Positions 1 to 7,442 of a DNA stretch of 64,000 nucleotides are shown piece by piece. The stretch is taken from the NCBI GenBank assembly GCA_963709325.1, contig CAVPVV010000003.1, forward strand, positions 4,402,001 through 4,466,000. The letters run 5' to 3'. The stretch's first letter is position 1. The number at the start of each line of letters is the position of its first letter. A program made the translations under genes and the position numbers. This stretch comes from VFZN01 sp963709325 (GTDB taxonomy: Bacteria; Acidobacteriota; Vicinamibacteria; Vicinamibacterales; UBA2999). The notes beneath the pieces were generated by a model. It was not told the DNA's origin. It saw only the letters and a list, made by a program, of their open reading frames with translations, and did not search any database.

Positions 1-581
1 TCGGCGAGGTCGCCGAGCTGCAGGTCCTCGATCAGCGAGTCACCGGCGGCGTCGGCGGAAATGACACGGCTGGTGGCGATCCGCCGCGCCGTCTCGAACA
101 GGCGCAGGGCGCCGGCAATGGCCACCGTCCACGTCACCGCGGCATTGGCTCGGAGCAAGGCAATCAGCCCGATTGCCGCCATCACGTCCAGCGTCCCGAA
201 CATCACCCGCCGCCGCCGCCGGGCTGGGTCGGGCCGGGCCCACGCGTGCCGAAAGCGGCGAACTCCTTCCCACAGGAACTGTGCCGCGAGAAAGACGATC
301 AACGCGCTGCCGGTCAGGAGGGGAGAGGACAGCAGCAGCACGGCCATGAACAGCGTGACCGCGCCTTCGCGCCACGCCGACATCCGTTCGGGCACGGTCG
401 GCCGGCGTTGGCCGTGCATCCACTCGAGGACGGCGCCGACGACGAGCAGGAGCCCGACCGAGGTTTCGGGCGTAATCGCCGGCCGAAGCGGCGCGAGCGC
501 GGCCGCGCCGGCCATCGCGGTGACGAACAGCGCGATCCCGCGCCGCCGCCGCAGCTCTTCCCACTGCAGCATCGTTCGCAT
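1..581 (-). CDS. Polytopic membrane protein, HdeD/DUF308-like (N-terminal part; runs off the window start)
   Basis: Reading on the minus strand from ATG at 581 (a second in-frame ATG lies at 572), the frame stays open to base 1, giving about 193 codons. The translation starts MRTMLQWEELRRRR and then shows several hydrophobic segments, including ones around SVGLLLVVGAVLEW and AVTLFMAVLLLSSP, separated by short Arg-rich loops. This resembles the repeated helical hairpins of HdeD/DUF308 acid-resistance membrane proteins, but the similarity is judged by eye and the C-terminus is missing. The last visible part (RRIATSRVISADAAGDSL) is soluble in character and could lead into another domain. The gene is divergent from the RRM gene at 740. 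Confidence 0.7.
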   Translation of the reverse strand, partial: MRTMLQWEELRRRRGIALFVTAMAGAAALAPLRPAITPETSVGLLLVVGAVLEWMHGQRRPTVPERMSAWREGAVTLFMAVLLLSSPLLTGSALIVFLAAQFLWEGVRRFRHAWARPDPARRRRRVMFGTLDVMAAIGLIALLRANAAVTWTVAIAGALRLFETARRIATSRVISADAAGDSLIEDLQLGDLA

Positions 582-670
582 CCTACCGCAGAGCTCGCAG
601 GCTCGTCGGGCTGGTTAGGATTTCGGCGCGAAGAGTGCTAACGTAGAACCGAAGCAAGTCGAGACACCGG

Positions 671-706
671 AAAAGGGGGGCCCTCATTTCTGGGCTCCCT
701 TTTTTC
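671..706 (+). terminator. Terminator-like hairpin in the 5' leader of the RRM gene
   Basis: AAAAGGGGGGCCC pairs with GGGCTCCCTTTT across an 8-nt loop, with one bulged G, and is followed by a run of six T. It has the form of a Rho-independent terminator on the plus strand. The neighbouring upstream gene is on the minus strand and starts at 581, so no plus-strand gene needs ending here. It lies 35 nt before the RRM start codon and may act as an attenuator or thermosensitive leader structure. Confidence 0.6.
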
Positions 707-739
707 ATTGGGAGCCGCCGGTGTGAGTAGGGAGTAGCG

Positions 740-1087
740 ATGGGACGCAAGCTGTTCGTGGGAAATTTGCCGTTTCAAACGACCGAAGATGAATTGCACG
801 ATCTGTTCAGCCAGGTCGATTCCGTGGAAACGGTCACCGTGATGCGGGACCAGATGACCGGCCGCGCACGCGGCTTCGCGTTCGTCGAGATGTCCTCGGA
901 CGAAGGCGCGCAGAAGGCGATCGATCAACTGAACAACACCCAGTTGGGCGGCCGCACGCTCGCCATCAACGAGGCGCGCCCGAAAGCGCCGCGCAGCGGC
1001 GGGTTCGGCGATGGCGGCGGTGAGCGCCGTGGCGGCGGCTACGGTGGCGGAGGCGGCGGCAATCGCCGTCGCGAGCCGCGCTGGTAA
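740..1087 (+). CDS. Small RRM-type RNA-binding protein with Gly/Arg-rich tail
   Basis: A 115-aa protein with one RNA recognition motif. RNP2 (LFVGNL) is at residues 5-10 and RNP1 (RGFAFVEM) at 44-51, with the basic and aromatic residues expected for single-stranded RNA contact. From about residue 90 the chain is Gly/Arg-rich (GGGYGGGGGG), like the glycine-rich cold-induced Rbp proteins of cyanobacteria and related bacterial proteins. It is probably a cytoplasmic RNA chaperone or mRNA-binding factor. GGGAG at 730-734 is a good ribosome site for the ATG. The leader carries the hairpin at 671-706, so conditional expression is plausible but not shown. Confidence 0.93.
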   Translation: MGRKLFVGNLPFQTTEDELHDLFSQVDSVETVTVMRDQMTGRARGFAFVEMSSDEGAQKAIDQLNNTQLGGRTLAINEARPKAPRSGGFGDGGGERRGGGYGGGGGGNRRREPRW

Positions 1088-1197
1088 AGAGACGTGAGAC
1101 GTGAGAGGTGAGAAGTAATTAGAAGGTGCGGAAGCTGCAAGGTTCGAGCTTCTCGCCTCTTACTTCCTCACCTCTTACTTCTTACTTCGGGCGTCGC
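1088..1197. repeat. Inverted array of GTGAGA-type mini-repeats
   Basis: Immediately after the RRM stop codon the plus strand has GTGAGACGTGAGAGGTGAGA and a following AAGTAA. About 35 bases later comes the pyrimidine-rich counterpart CTTACTTCCTCACCTCTTAC, repeated with variation. The two arms are imperfect inverted copies made of units of about 8 nt, so the transcript can fold into a long hairpin. It resembles dispersed simple repeats of other large environmental genomes and may serve as a terminator. Confidence 0.6.
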
Positions 1198-1220
1198 GTG
1201 AGCCGCCCGATGGGAGGGAT

Positions 1221-1457
1221 ATGGCCGTACGAGGACCGATGGGCCGTGGCAAGCGCGAGCGCGAGCGGGCGCGGGCCGAACGGCAGAAGGAGAAGGCGGC
1301 TCGTCGCGAGGAAGCCAAGGTCCGCCGAGCGAACGCGCCCGGACACAGCGGAGGCGAGGACCCGGACATCGCCGGGATCGTGCCGGGCCCGCAGGCCAAT
1401 CCGTGGGGAGACGAGGAGCCGCCGGACGAACCCGAAGACGAGCAGCGCGAAAGTTGA
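1221..1457 (+). CDS. Small, highly charged protein of unknown function
   Basis: A 78-aa protein rich in Arg, Lys and Glu (KRERERARAERQKEKAARRE near residues 11-30), probably helical or coiled in the first half. The C-terminal half is acidic and Pro-rich (GDEEPPDEPEDEQ). GGGAGG at 1212-1217 lies just before the ATG; an alternative start is the Met at 1239. The composition could suit a nucleic-acid- or ribosome-associated protein, but I do not recognise a family. It stands alone between two inverted repeat arrays. Coding is supported by its length, its start signal and the contrast with the repeats around it. Confidence 0.6.
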   Translation: MAVRGPMGRGKRERERARAERQKEKAARREEAKVRRANAPGHSGGEDPDIAGIVPGPQANPWGDEEPPDEPEDEQRES

Positions 1458-1612
1458 CAGTTGGGCAGTTGAGAGTTGCCCGTTGAAGTTGACAGTTACA
1501 GGGACAGTTTTCAGTTAGCGCAGAGCCGAGCCAGCCCGATACCTCGCAAATCGAAACTGAAACTTCAACGGAAACTGAAACTGCGAACTTCAACTGGCAA
1601 CTCTTAGCTCCC
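1458..1612. repeat. Inverted array of AGTTGACAGTT-type mini-repeats
   Basis: The plus strand carries degenerate copies of AGTTGACAGTTG and GAGAGTTGCC over about 65 bases. After about 45 bases of unique sequence come complementary copies (GAAACTGAAACTTCAACGG, AACTTCAACTGGCAACTC). The arms can pair imperfectly. This is a different repeat family from the one before the small charged-protein gene, but with the same design. Confidence 0.55.
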
Positions 1613-1641
1613 TAACGATCAACTTTCCGTCGTCGTCGCGC

Positions 1642-2421
1642 TCAGAACCGCGCGCGCACGCCTACGACGAACGGCATCGTCCACCTCGCGCTGTTGTCGT
1701 TGATCGTCTCGAGCCCGGTCCCTTCGAATCCGTCGACCGCGGACATCCCCGATACCCACCGCAGTCCCAGCTGTCCGAACACCTCGACCTGATCGGCCAC
1801 TTGCCACGTCACTCCGGCGTTGCCACCGAGCGTGAACGCCGCGGTCCGATCGTAGAAATCGGTCGCCGTTCCGGTGAAGCCAATCGACGGAGCAACGAGC
1901 GTGACGTCGGTTTCGTCGATGAAGGCGATGCCGGCCGTGGCCTCTGCGTAAGGCCGTACCGATGCGTCCTGGCCCTTCGCGTAAATGCGGAATCCGACGT
2001 CGAGGCCGAAGCTCTGATAGTCCTGGTACTGAGCATAAAGGCGTGAGGTCCCGATGTCGCCCATCGGCGTCAGGTCCGCGTCCAGCGACTGGAAGGTGAA
2101 GGTCGCGCGGATTTCCGAGATCTCGTCGATGAAGTAACCGCCACCGAACTTCAGGTGCAGGCCGGTGCCATAGACGTCTTCGTAGGTGTTCTTCAGGATC
2201 ACGACCGGCTGGTTGTTGATCCGCCCGATGCCGCTCGAGTTGATGTTTCCGCTGATGCTGTTGTCCCACCCGATGCCGAACTCCACGGCCCACGGGTAGC
2301 GGACGTCTGTGGGATCCGACGTCGAGCCCGGGGTGGTCTGGGCCAGCGCCGGCGAAATCGAGAGCGCGGTAGCGGCAACGAGCAGCATAAGCCTACGCAG
2401 TGAATTAGTGAGCATAAGCAC
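1642..2421 (-). CDS. Outer-membrane beta-barrel protein (OmpA/OmpW-like barrel)
   Basis: A 259-aa exported protein. The N-terminus (MLMLTNSLRRLMLLVAATAL...SPALAQ) is a typical signal peptide with cleavage after AQ. The rest is a series of alternating hydrophobic/polar strands, Gly- and aromatic-rich (LHLKFGGGYFIDE, FGLDVGFRIYA, VFGQLGLRWVSG). It ends VVGVRARF, with the terminal Phe expected for BAM-mediated insertion. No OmpA peptidoglycan-binding domain is present. It probably forms a small 8-stranded barrel. Its substrate or role cannot be told. It follows the patatin gene on the same strand, 66 bp away. Confidence 0.85.
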   Translation of the reverse strand: MLMLTNSLRRLMLLVAATALSISPALAQTTPGSTSDPTDVRYPWAVEFGIGWDNSISGNINSSGIGRINNQPVVILKNTYEDVYGTGLHLKFGGGYFIDEISEIRATFTFQSLDADLTPMGDIGTSRLYAQYQDYQSFGLDVGFRIYAKGQDASVRPYAEATAGIAFIDETDVTLVAPSIGFTGTATDFYDRTAAFTLGGNAGVTWQVADQVEVFGQLGLRWVSGMSAVDGFEGTGLETINDNSARWTMPFVVGVRARF

Positions 2422-2487
2422 GCATTATCGCGTATTCGTGCGCACCGGTCGCGCCGTTTCGCCTGTTACCCACCGCCGGCCAAGGGC

Positions 2488-4770
2488 TTACCTGAATAGC
2501 CGGCCAACGCCGAAATAGGTGCGCCACCGTCCGTCGAAGCCGGCCGACCCGGCGACGATGACCGGACCGAACAACGTGTCCATTACCACGCCGACGCTCG
2601 CATTAGTCCGCCAGGTGGCGTCGGCCCAGTCGTTGAACGCGTCGCCGTTCTCGAGCCAGCCCCCGGCGTAGACCGGGCCGCCCATGAAGTCGGGAAGGCG
2701 GCCGAACTGCCGGAAGTAGCCGCCGGTCGCGATGAAGTAGTGGTCACCGCGAATGTCGCCGGGACTGTAGGCGCCGAGCCGGAACGCCGCTCCGAGCGGG
2801 AACTGATCGATCGCCAGGGGACTCTTGTCGAACGAGGTGCCGAAGCCGCCGACGACAAAGACGCGCGACTTGTCGTTGAGGCTCCAGAAGCGGTTGCCGG
2901 TCACGTTGATTTGGAACAGTTCGACGCTGGAACGCGTGGTCGGCAGGGTCGGTTCGATGTCCGGCCCGTCGAAGATGTAATGCATGTAGACCCGGGAGAG
3001 CGTGCCCCGCGACGGAATGACCGGGCTGTCCTGCGTGTCGTAGCGCCAGACCAGCTCCGCGGCCGTTTCCTTCCCTTCCAGCGCCGGCAGTCCCGGATCG
3101 CCGACGGTGACGTCCGCGTCGAGGCGACCAAGGTAGGCGCCGATCCGGAGGTCGCTTTCGCGTCCGAGGTTCACGCCGACGTTCAACCCGGCGCGCGACG
3201 TCGTCTGTCCGTATTTTGCGACCACCGCGTCGTCCTGGACGAAATCGAGCGACGACTTGGCGATGCCCGCGTACGGCGCGACGAAGAAGGCCGTGCCGAA
3301 GAGCGGTTTGTACAACTCGAAGGCCGCGCCGGGATCCGATCCGAGCGTGCCGTCGAGCCGCAGTTCGGACCCGGAGCCCGCGACGTCGAAGGCCAGATAG
3401 CGCCCGGTCAAGGTGATCCGGAAGTCGCTCGACGTCGTGTTCTCGAGATTGAAGCCGAGCATCAGGAACGGTGGGGCGTAGGGCTTCGGCCGGCCGCGAA
3501 TCAGCAGCCCGCGGTCACCGGCCTGGTTGGGGACGATCCGCCAGGTGATGGTCTCGTAGCGATCGAGACCGGACAGCTCGGCGAGGTCACTCTGCAGCGT
3601 CTCGACGTTCAGGGGCACGCCGACGTGCCGGGCGAGCACCGTGTCGAGGCGGCGCGCGTCGTCTTTTGCGAACCCTTCAGTGGTCACGAAGCTCGGAGTC
3701 GGCAGTTCGGTGCGGCGGCGGGTCTGGCGCGCCTCCTTCCAGGCGGCGTAGTCGGCCTCGCTCACGGCCAGCGGCAGCAGCTGATCGCGCATCGCCTCGG
3801 CGGCCTTGTAGCCTTCCTCGATCAGCTCGCGGCTCCTCCGCCAGTCGAGCGATCCATAGGCCTTGAGCGGTACGTTGATGATGAGGTCGGCGGCGTTGAT
3901 CGAGCTCTTGGTCGAGGCCCGCATCATTGCGTCGAGCGTCGCGCCGGCCAGCCCCAGCAGCGTGTAACTGACGCCTTCCGAGTCGCCGAGCTCGCCGACG
4001 TTGACCGCGACCACCTTGTCGGCGCCCATCGCCTTCACGACGTTGGCCGGGACGTTGTTCATGGCCCCGCCGTCCACCAGCACCCGCCCGTCCATCTCCA
4101 CTGGAGGAAAGATCAGCGGCAGCGACATCGTGGCGCGCATCGCCTGCGGAAGCGAGCCGTGGTTGATCACCACCTGTGTCGCAGTGACCAGGTCCACCGC
4201 CACGGCGCGGAACGGCGTCGGCAGATCGTCGAAGTTGTCGACGTCGTAATAGGGCCCGGCAATCCGTCCGAGCAGCAGCTCGACCTGCTCGCCGTCGTTG
4301 AGCGACGTGGGCGGCACGATCCCCTTCTTGATGCCGAACTCGAGGCGCGCGGGATAGGCGCGGTTGTCGTTCTTGCGGCGGATGTTCTTGAACTTGAAAT
4401 CCGACGACCCGAACATCTCGTCCCAGTTGATGTTGCCGAGCATCGAATCGAGCTCGGCGGCGTCCATGCCGGTCGCGAACGAGCCGCCGATCAGGCCGCC
4501 CATGCTCGTGCCGGCAGCGACGTCGATCGGGATCCGGTGCTCCTCGAACCACCGGATCACGCCGACGTGGGCGATACCGCGCGCACTGCCGCCGCCAAAC
4601 GCCACGCCGACGGCCGGACGGGTGGAAACGTGCGGCGCGGGCTTCTGGGCGGTGAGGCCGGCGTCAGGAATGGCCGCCACGGCGGCCGGCCGCTGGAGGG
4701 GAGCCGAGCATCCCGAAGTGATGAGTTCGAGCGCGGCCACCCATGCGGCCGCACGCCATTTCGTGCGCAT
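2488..4770 (-). CDS. Patatin-like phospholipase with BamA-type barrel (PlpD/NTE-like lipoprotein)
   Basis: A 760-aa protein that probably hydrolyses phospholipids at the outer membrane. The start MRTKWRAAAWVAALELITSGCSAP has a lipobox-like ITSGC. The patatin domain spans about residues 53-340: the oxyanion loop GGGSARG is at 59-65, the nucleophile elbow GTSMG has Ser89, and the catalytic Asp is in VDGGAMNN at Asp233. A POTRA-like region (about 365-430) and a C-terminal barrel (about 440-760) ending YFGVGRLFR follow, the order of the Omp85-linked patatins such as PlpD. A signal peptide with a lipoprotein Cys is slightly unusual for the family, where simple cleavage is common. Confidence 0.92.
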   Translation of the reverse strand: MRTKWRAAAWVAALELITSGCSAPLQRPAAVAAIPDAGLTAQKPAPHVSTRPAVGVAFGGGSARGIAHVGVIRWFEEHRIPIDVAAGTSMGGLIGGSFATGMDAAELDSMLGNINWDEMFGSSDFKFKNIRRKNDNRAYPARLEFGIKKGIVPPTSLNDGEQVELLLGRIAGPYYDVDNFDDLPTPFRAVAVDLVTATQVVINHGSLPQAMRATMSLPLIFPPVEMDGRVLVDGGAMNNVPANVVKAMGADKVVAVNVGELGDSEGVSYTLLGLAGATLDAMMRASTKSSINAADLIINVPLKAYGSLDWRRSRELIEEGYKAAEAMRDQLLPLAVSEADYAAWKEARQTRRRTELPTPSFVTTEGFAKDDARRLDTVLARHVGVPLNVETLQSDLAELSGLDRYETITWRIVPNQAGDRGLLIRGRPKPYAPPFLMLGFNLENTTSSDFRITLTGRYLAFDVAGSGSELRLDGTLGSDPGAAFELYKPLFGTAFFVAPYAGIAKSSLDFVQDDAVVAKYGQTTSRAGLNVGVNLGRESDLRIGAYLGRLDADVTVGDPGLPALEGKETAAELVWRYDTQDSPVIPSRGTLSRVYMHYIFDGPDIEPTLPTTRSSVELFQINVTGNRFWSLNDKSRVFVVGGFGTSFDKSPLAIDQFPLGAAFRLGAYSPGDIRGDHYFIATGGYFRQFGRLPDFMGGPVYAGGWLENGDAFNDWADATWRTNASVGVVMDTLFGPVIVAGSAGFDGRWRTYFGVGRLFR

Positions 4771-4819
4771 GAGGTGATGTTACACGGGCACGCCTGGGCT
4801 CCGCACTCGCGCGGACCGC

Positions 4820-6610
4820 CTATGGCGTCGTCGGCGGAGGTACCCGCTTTTTGGTGAGCTGTTCGAAAGCGTAGGCGAGCTCAATCAGCCGTGGCTCACT
4901 GCACGCCGTCCCCGCGAAGCTCACGCCGTAAGGCGCCGGTTTGGGTTCGAAGCCGGCCGGCCAGGTCGCGTTCGGCGGCGCGTTCGGAATGGTCGCGAAC
5001 GGGACGATCACCGTCGGGTAGCCCGGCTTGGCCGAGATCGCCGCACCGCTCGCGCCGGGGAACAACAGCGCATCGAGCTTGTTCGACGTCAGCATCTCGT
5101 CGATGCCGTGAGTGCCGCCCAGGTAGATGTCCTTCTTCCGGTCCGCCTCCCACTTCGCCCGATCGCGCTCCAGGTCGACGTCGTCCGACACGTCGAGCTG
5201 GGCCTGGCCGTACTTGATCGCGCCCATGTTGGCGTGTGCCTGGTTCCACTCGCGCAGCTCGGTGAGCGACTTCACCGGCGCACGATCGCCGAGCGACTTC
5301 AGGTAGGCGTTGAAGTCGCGCTTCATCCCGTACTTGAGGGCCGACGAGCAGTTCGCGTCCTTGCCGTGGACGTCGTTCGGACCGGCGCAGGTACCCCACA
5401 GCAGGAAGTTGTTCTTCGGATCCTTGTCCACGATGCTCGGAATGTCGGCTTCGACGACCTCGGCCCCGGCCTGCTTCAACACCGCGATCGCTTCGTCCAT
5501 CGCCTTCCGCTGCGCCGGGTTCAGTCCGCCGCGAGGCTCCTTCTCACCCGGCAGCGTGAGCGGATCGTAGAAGAACGCCTTGGGGATGCCGATCCGTGCG
5601 CCGTTCAGCGCGTCGGCCTTGAGGTGGGCGGTGTAGTCACGGTTCGGCGGCGCCTGGCAGGTGGTCGTGGCCGGATCGTTCGAGTCGGGCGACGGGCTCT
5701 CGAGCGCGCCGAGCATCGTTGCGGCATCGGCGACGGTCCGCGCCATCGGCCCTGCCGTGTCCTGATCGGCGGTGATCGGGATGACGCCGTATCGCGAGAT
5801 GCGTCCGACGGTCGGCTTGATGCCGGCGAGCATGTTCTGGTTCGACGGGCTGAGAATCGAGCCCGACGTCTCGGTGCCCACGTTGCCGGCCCAGAAGCTC
5901 GCTGCCGTGCCGGTCCCCGAGCTCGAGCCGCCGGTGCCGAGCACCGGCCGACCGTCGTCGAAGCGGGTCGGGCCGCCGCCCGGTCCGCCCGCTGCGCCAC
6001 CAGGGCCGCCCCGCCGTGCTCCCTGGGCCGCCGGCTGCGGGCCGCGGGGATCGCGGCGCGGATCGTACGGGTTGAAGCCGTAGCCCTTGAGGCCGTTGTA
6101 GTTGCCCGGCATGCCGTTGGCCACCCAGTTGGCGAGCTCGGTCATCATCGTCTTGGCGATGATCACCGCGCCAGCGTCGATCAGGTTCTTGGTCAGCGTC
6201 GCGTCATAGGGCGGGACCAGTCCGTCGAAGGCGAGCGCGCCGCCGGTGGTCGGCATGAAGCTCGTGTTGACGTTGTCCTTGAGCGCGATCGGAATGCCAT
6301 GGAGGGGCCCGCGAATCTTGCCCTGCGCGCGCTCGCGGTCGCGGACCTCGGCTTCCTCGAGCGCCTTGGGGTTGACCTGGATCACGGCGTTGATGCCGTC
6401 CTCGTACGTGGCGATCCGCAGCAGGTACTGCGTGACGATTTCGCGGGAGGTGGTGCGGCCGTCCTTCATCGCGGCCTGCATGTCGGCAATGGTCGCTTCG
6501 ACGACGGAGAAGGGCGCTTTTTGTGCGGGTGCGGGAGCCTGCGGTTGACTGCACCCGGCGGCGAGGCAGAAGGCACAAAGCAGAAGGCAGAAACGGGCGG
6601 CAGCTCGCAT
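4820..6610 (-). CDS. Amidase-signature hydrolase, probable lipoprotein
   Basis: A 596-aa amidase-signature enzyme that hydrolyses C-N amide bonds. The start at 6610 is chosen because MRAAARFCLLLCAFCLAAGC is a lipoprotein signal with lipobox LAAGC; the frame extends upstream but without a signal. The catalytic Lys is in GIPIALKDN. The Gly/Ser-rich loop GTGGSSSGTGTAAS and the following TETSGSI carry the Ser-cisSer-Lys triad. A Gly/Pro-rich insert (GGPGGAAGGPGGG) sits just before the Ser loop and is not typical. The exported location suggests peptide or amino-acid amide substrates, unproven. The signal-peptide core is encoded by a GCAGAAGGCACAAAG-type repeat. The gene diverges from the GNAT gene. 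Confidence 0.9.
   Translation of the reverse strand: MRAAARFCLLLCAFCLAAGCSQPQAPAPAQKAPFSVVEATIADMQAAMKDGRTTSREIVTQYLLRIATYEDGINAVIQVNPKALEEAEVRDRERAQGKIRGPLHGIPIALKDNVNTSFMPTTGGALAFDGLVPPYDATLTKNLIDAGAVIIAKTMMTELANWVANGMPGNYNGLKGYGFNPYDPRRDPRGPQPAAQGARRGGPGGAAGGPGGGPTRFDDGRPVLGTGGSSSGTGTAASFWAGNVGTETSGSILSPSNQNMLAGIKPTVGRISRYGVIPITADQDTAGPMARTVADAATMLGALESPSPDSNDPATTTCQAPPNRDYTAHLKADALNGARIGIPKAFFYDPLTLPGEKEPRGGLNPAQRKAMDEAIAVLKQAGAEVVEADIPSIVDKDPKNNFLLWGTCAGPNDVHGKDANCSSALKYGMKRDFNAYLKSLGDRAPVKSLTELREWNQAHANMGAIKYGQAQLDVSDDVDLERDRAKWEADRKKDIYLGGTHGIDEMLTSNKLDALLFPGASGAAISAKPGYPTVIVPFATIPNAPPNATWPAGFEPKPAPYGVSFAGTACSEPRLIELAYAFEQLTKKRVPPPTTP
6564..6592. repeat. GCAGAAGGCACAAAGCAGAAG-type simple repeat coding for a signal-peptide core
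   Basis: Plus-strand bases 6564-6592 contain repeated units AGGCAGAA / AGGCACAAAGC. Read on the minus strand they give FCLLLCAFCL, the hydrophobic core of the amidase signal peptide. The unit has the look of a dispersed simple repeat rather than ordinary coding DNA. Confidence 0.5.
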
Positions 6611-6662
6611 GGTGGGCAATCCTAACATCGGCACCCGTCGCACCTGCGGTACAGTCCTCCGG

Positions 6663-7373
6663 ATGGCTCGCACCAATCGCTTCGGACAACCGATCGGAGA
6701 GGCTGTACCGGACTGGACGCCACCGCCGTTCCCGCCGCACACGCCGATGGAGGGGCGCTACTGCAGGCTCGAGCCGTTGATGCCGGCACATGCGGCGATG
6801 CTGTGGGACGCGTTTGCCGCTGGCGACGGACGAAATTGGACCTACCTCGCGCCGGAACCGTTCGAACGGATCGAAGACTTCCAGGCGTACGTGACGCAAT
6901 CGGCGGCCAGCACCGATCCGCAGTTCTACGCGATCGCCGCCGACGGCGTTGCGGTTGGCCTCGCGTCGTACCTACGCATCACCCCGGCCGCCGGGACGAT
7001 CGAAGTGGGGCACATCCACTTCTCGCCGCGCCTCCAGCGCACGCCGGCCGCAACCGAAGCGATGTACCTGATGATGCGGCGCGCCTTCGAGCTGGGCTAC
7101 CGGCGCTACGAATGGAAATGCGACGCCCTCAACGCGCCGTCGCGGCGCGCCGCGCAGCGTTTGGGGTTTTCGTATGAGGGAATATTCCGGCAGGCGCTCG
7201 TGACCAAGGGCCGCAACCGCGACACGGCATGGTACGCCTGCATCGATACGGAATGGCCGGCGCTCGGCCGCGCCTTCGGCACGTGGCTCGCGCCGGACAA
7301 CTTCGACGCGTCCGGGCAGCAGCGCCAGTCGCTCTCCGAGCTGACCGGGCCCGTCCTGGTGACCCGCGGATGA
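6663..7373 (+). CDS. GNAT-family N-acetyltransferase (RimJ/RimL type)
   Basis: A 236-aa cytoplasmic acyl-CoA-dependent N-acetyltransferase. The start at 6663 gives MARTNRFGQPIGEAVPDW; an ATG at 6609 would overlap the divergent amidase start and adds no conserved sequence. The sequence fits the Acetyltransf_3/RimL branch: an N-terminal strand RYCRLEPL, the central GTIEVGHIHFSP strand, and the C-terminal hallmark CDALNAPSRRAAQRLGFSYE followed by FRQALVTKGRNRDTAWY. Members acetylate protein N-termini, aminoglycosides or small amines; the substrate here is unknown. It is divergent from the amidase. Confidence 0.88.
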   Translation: MARTNRFGQPIGEAVPDWTPPPFPPHTPMEGRYCRLEPLMPAHAAMLWDAFAAGDGRNWTYLAPEPFERIEDFQAYVTQSAASTDPQFYAIAADGVAVGLASYLRITPAAGTIEVGHIHFSPRLQRTPAATEAMYLMMRRAFELGYRRYEWKCDALNAPSRRAAQRLGFSYEGIFRQALVTKGRNRDTAWYACIDTEWPALGRAFGTWLAPDNFDASGQQRQSLSELTGPVLVTRG

Positions 7374-7442
7374 GGTGAATCGACGCCAAACGGCGGGACG
7401 ATGGCTCCAACGCTCGGCGGCTGATTTCCGTCCAATGGGACG

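Noticed and set aside
2740..4857. 705-codon plus-strand frame opposite the patatin gene
   Set aside because: Shadow of the patatin gene; no start signal or domain, and the patatin catalytic residues on the other strand are intact.
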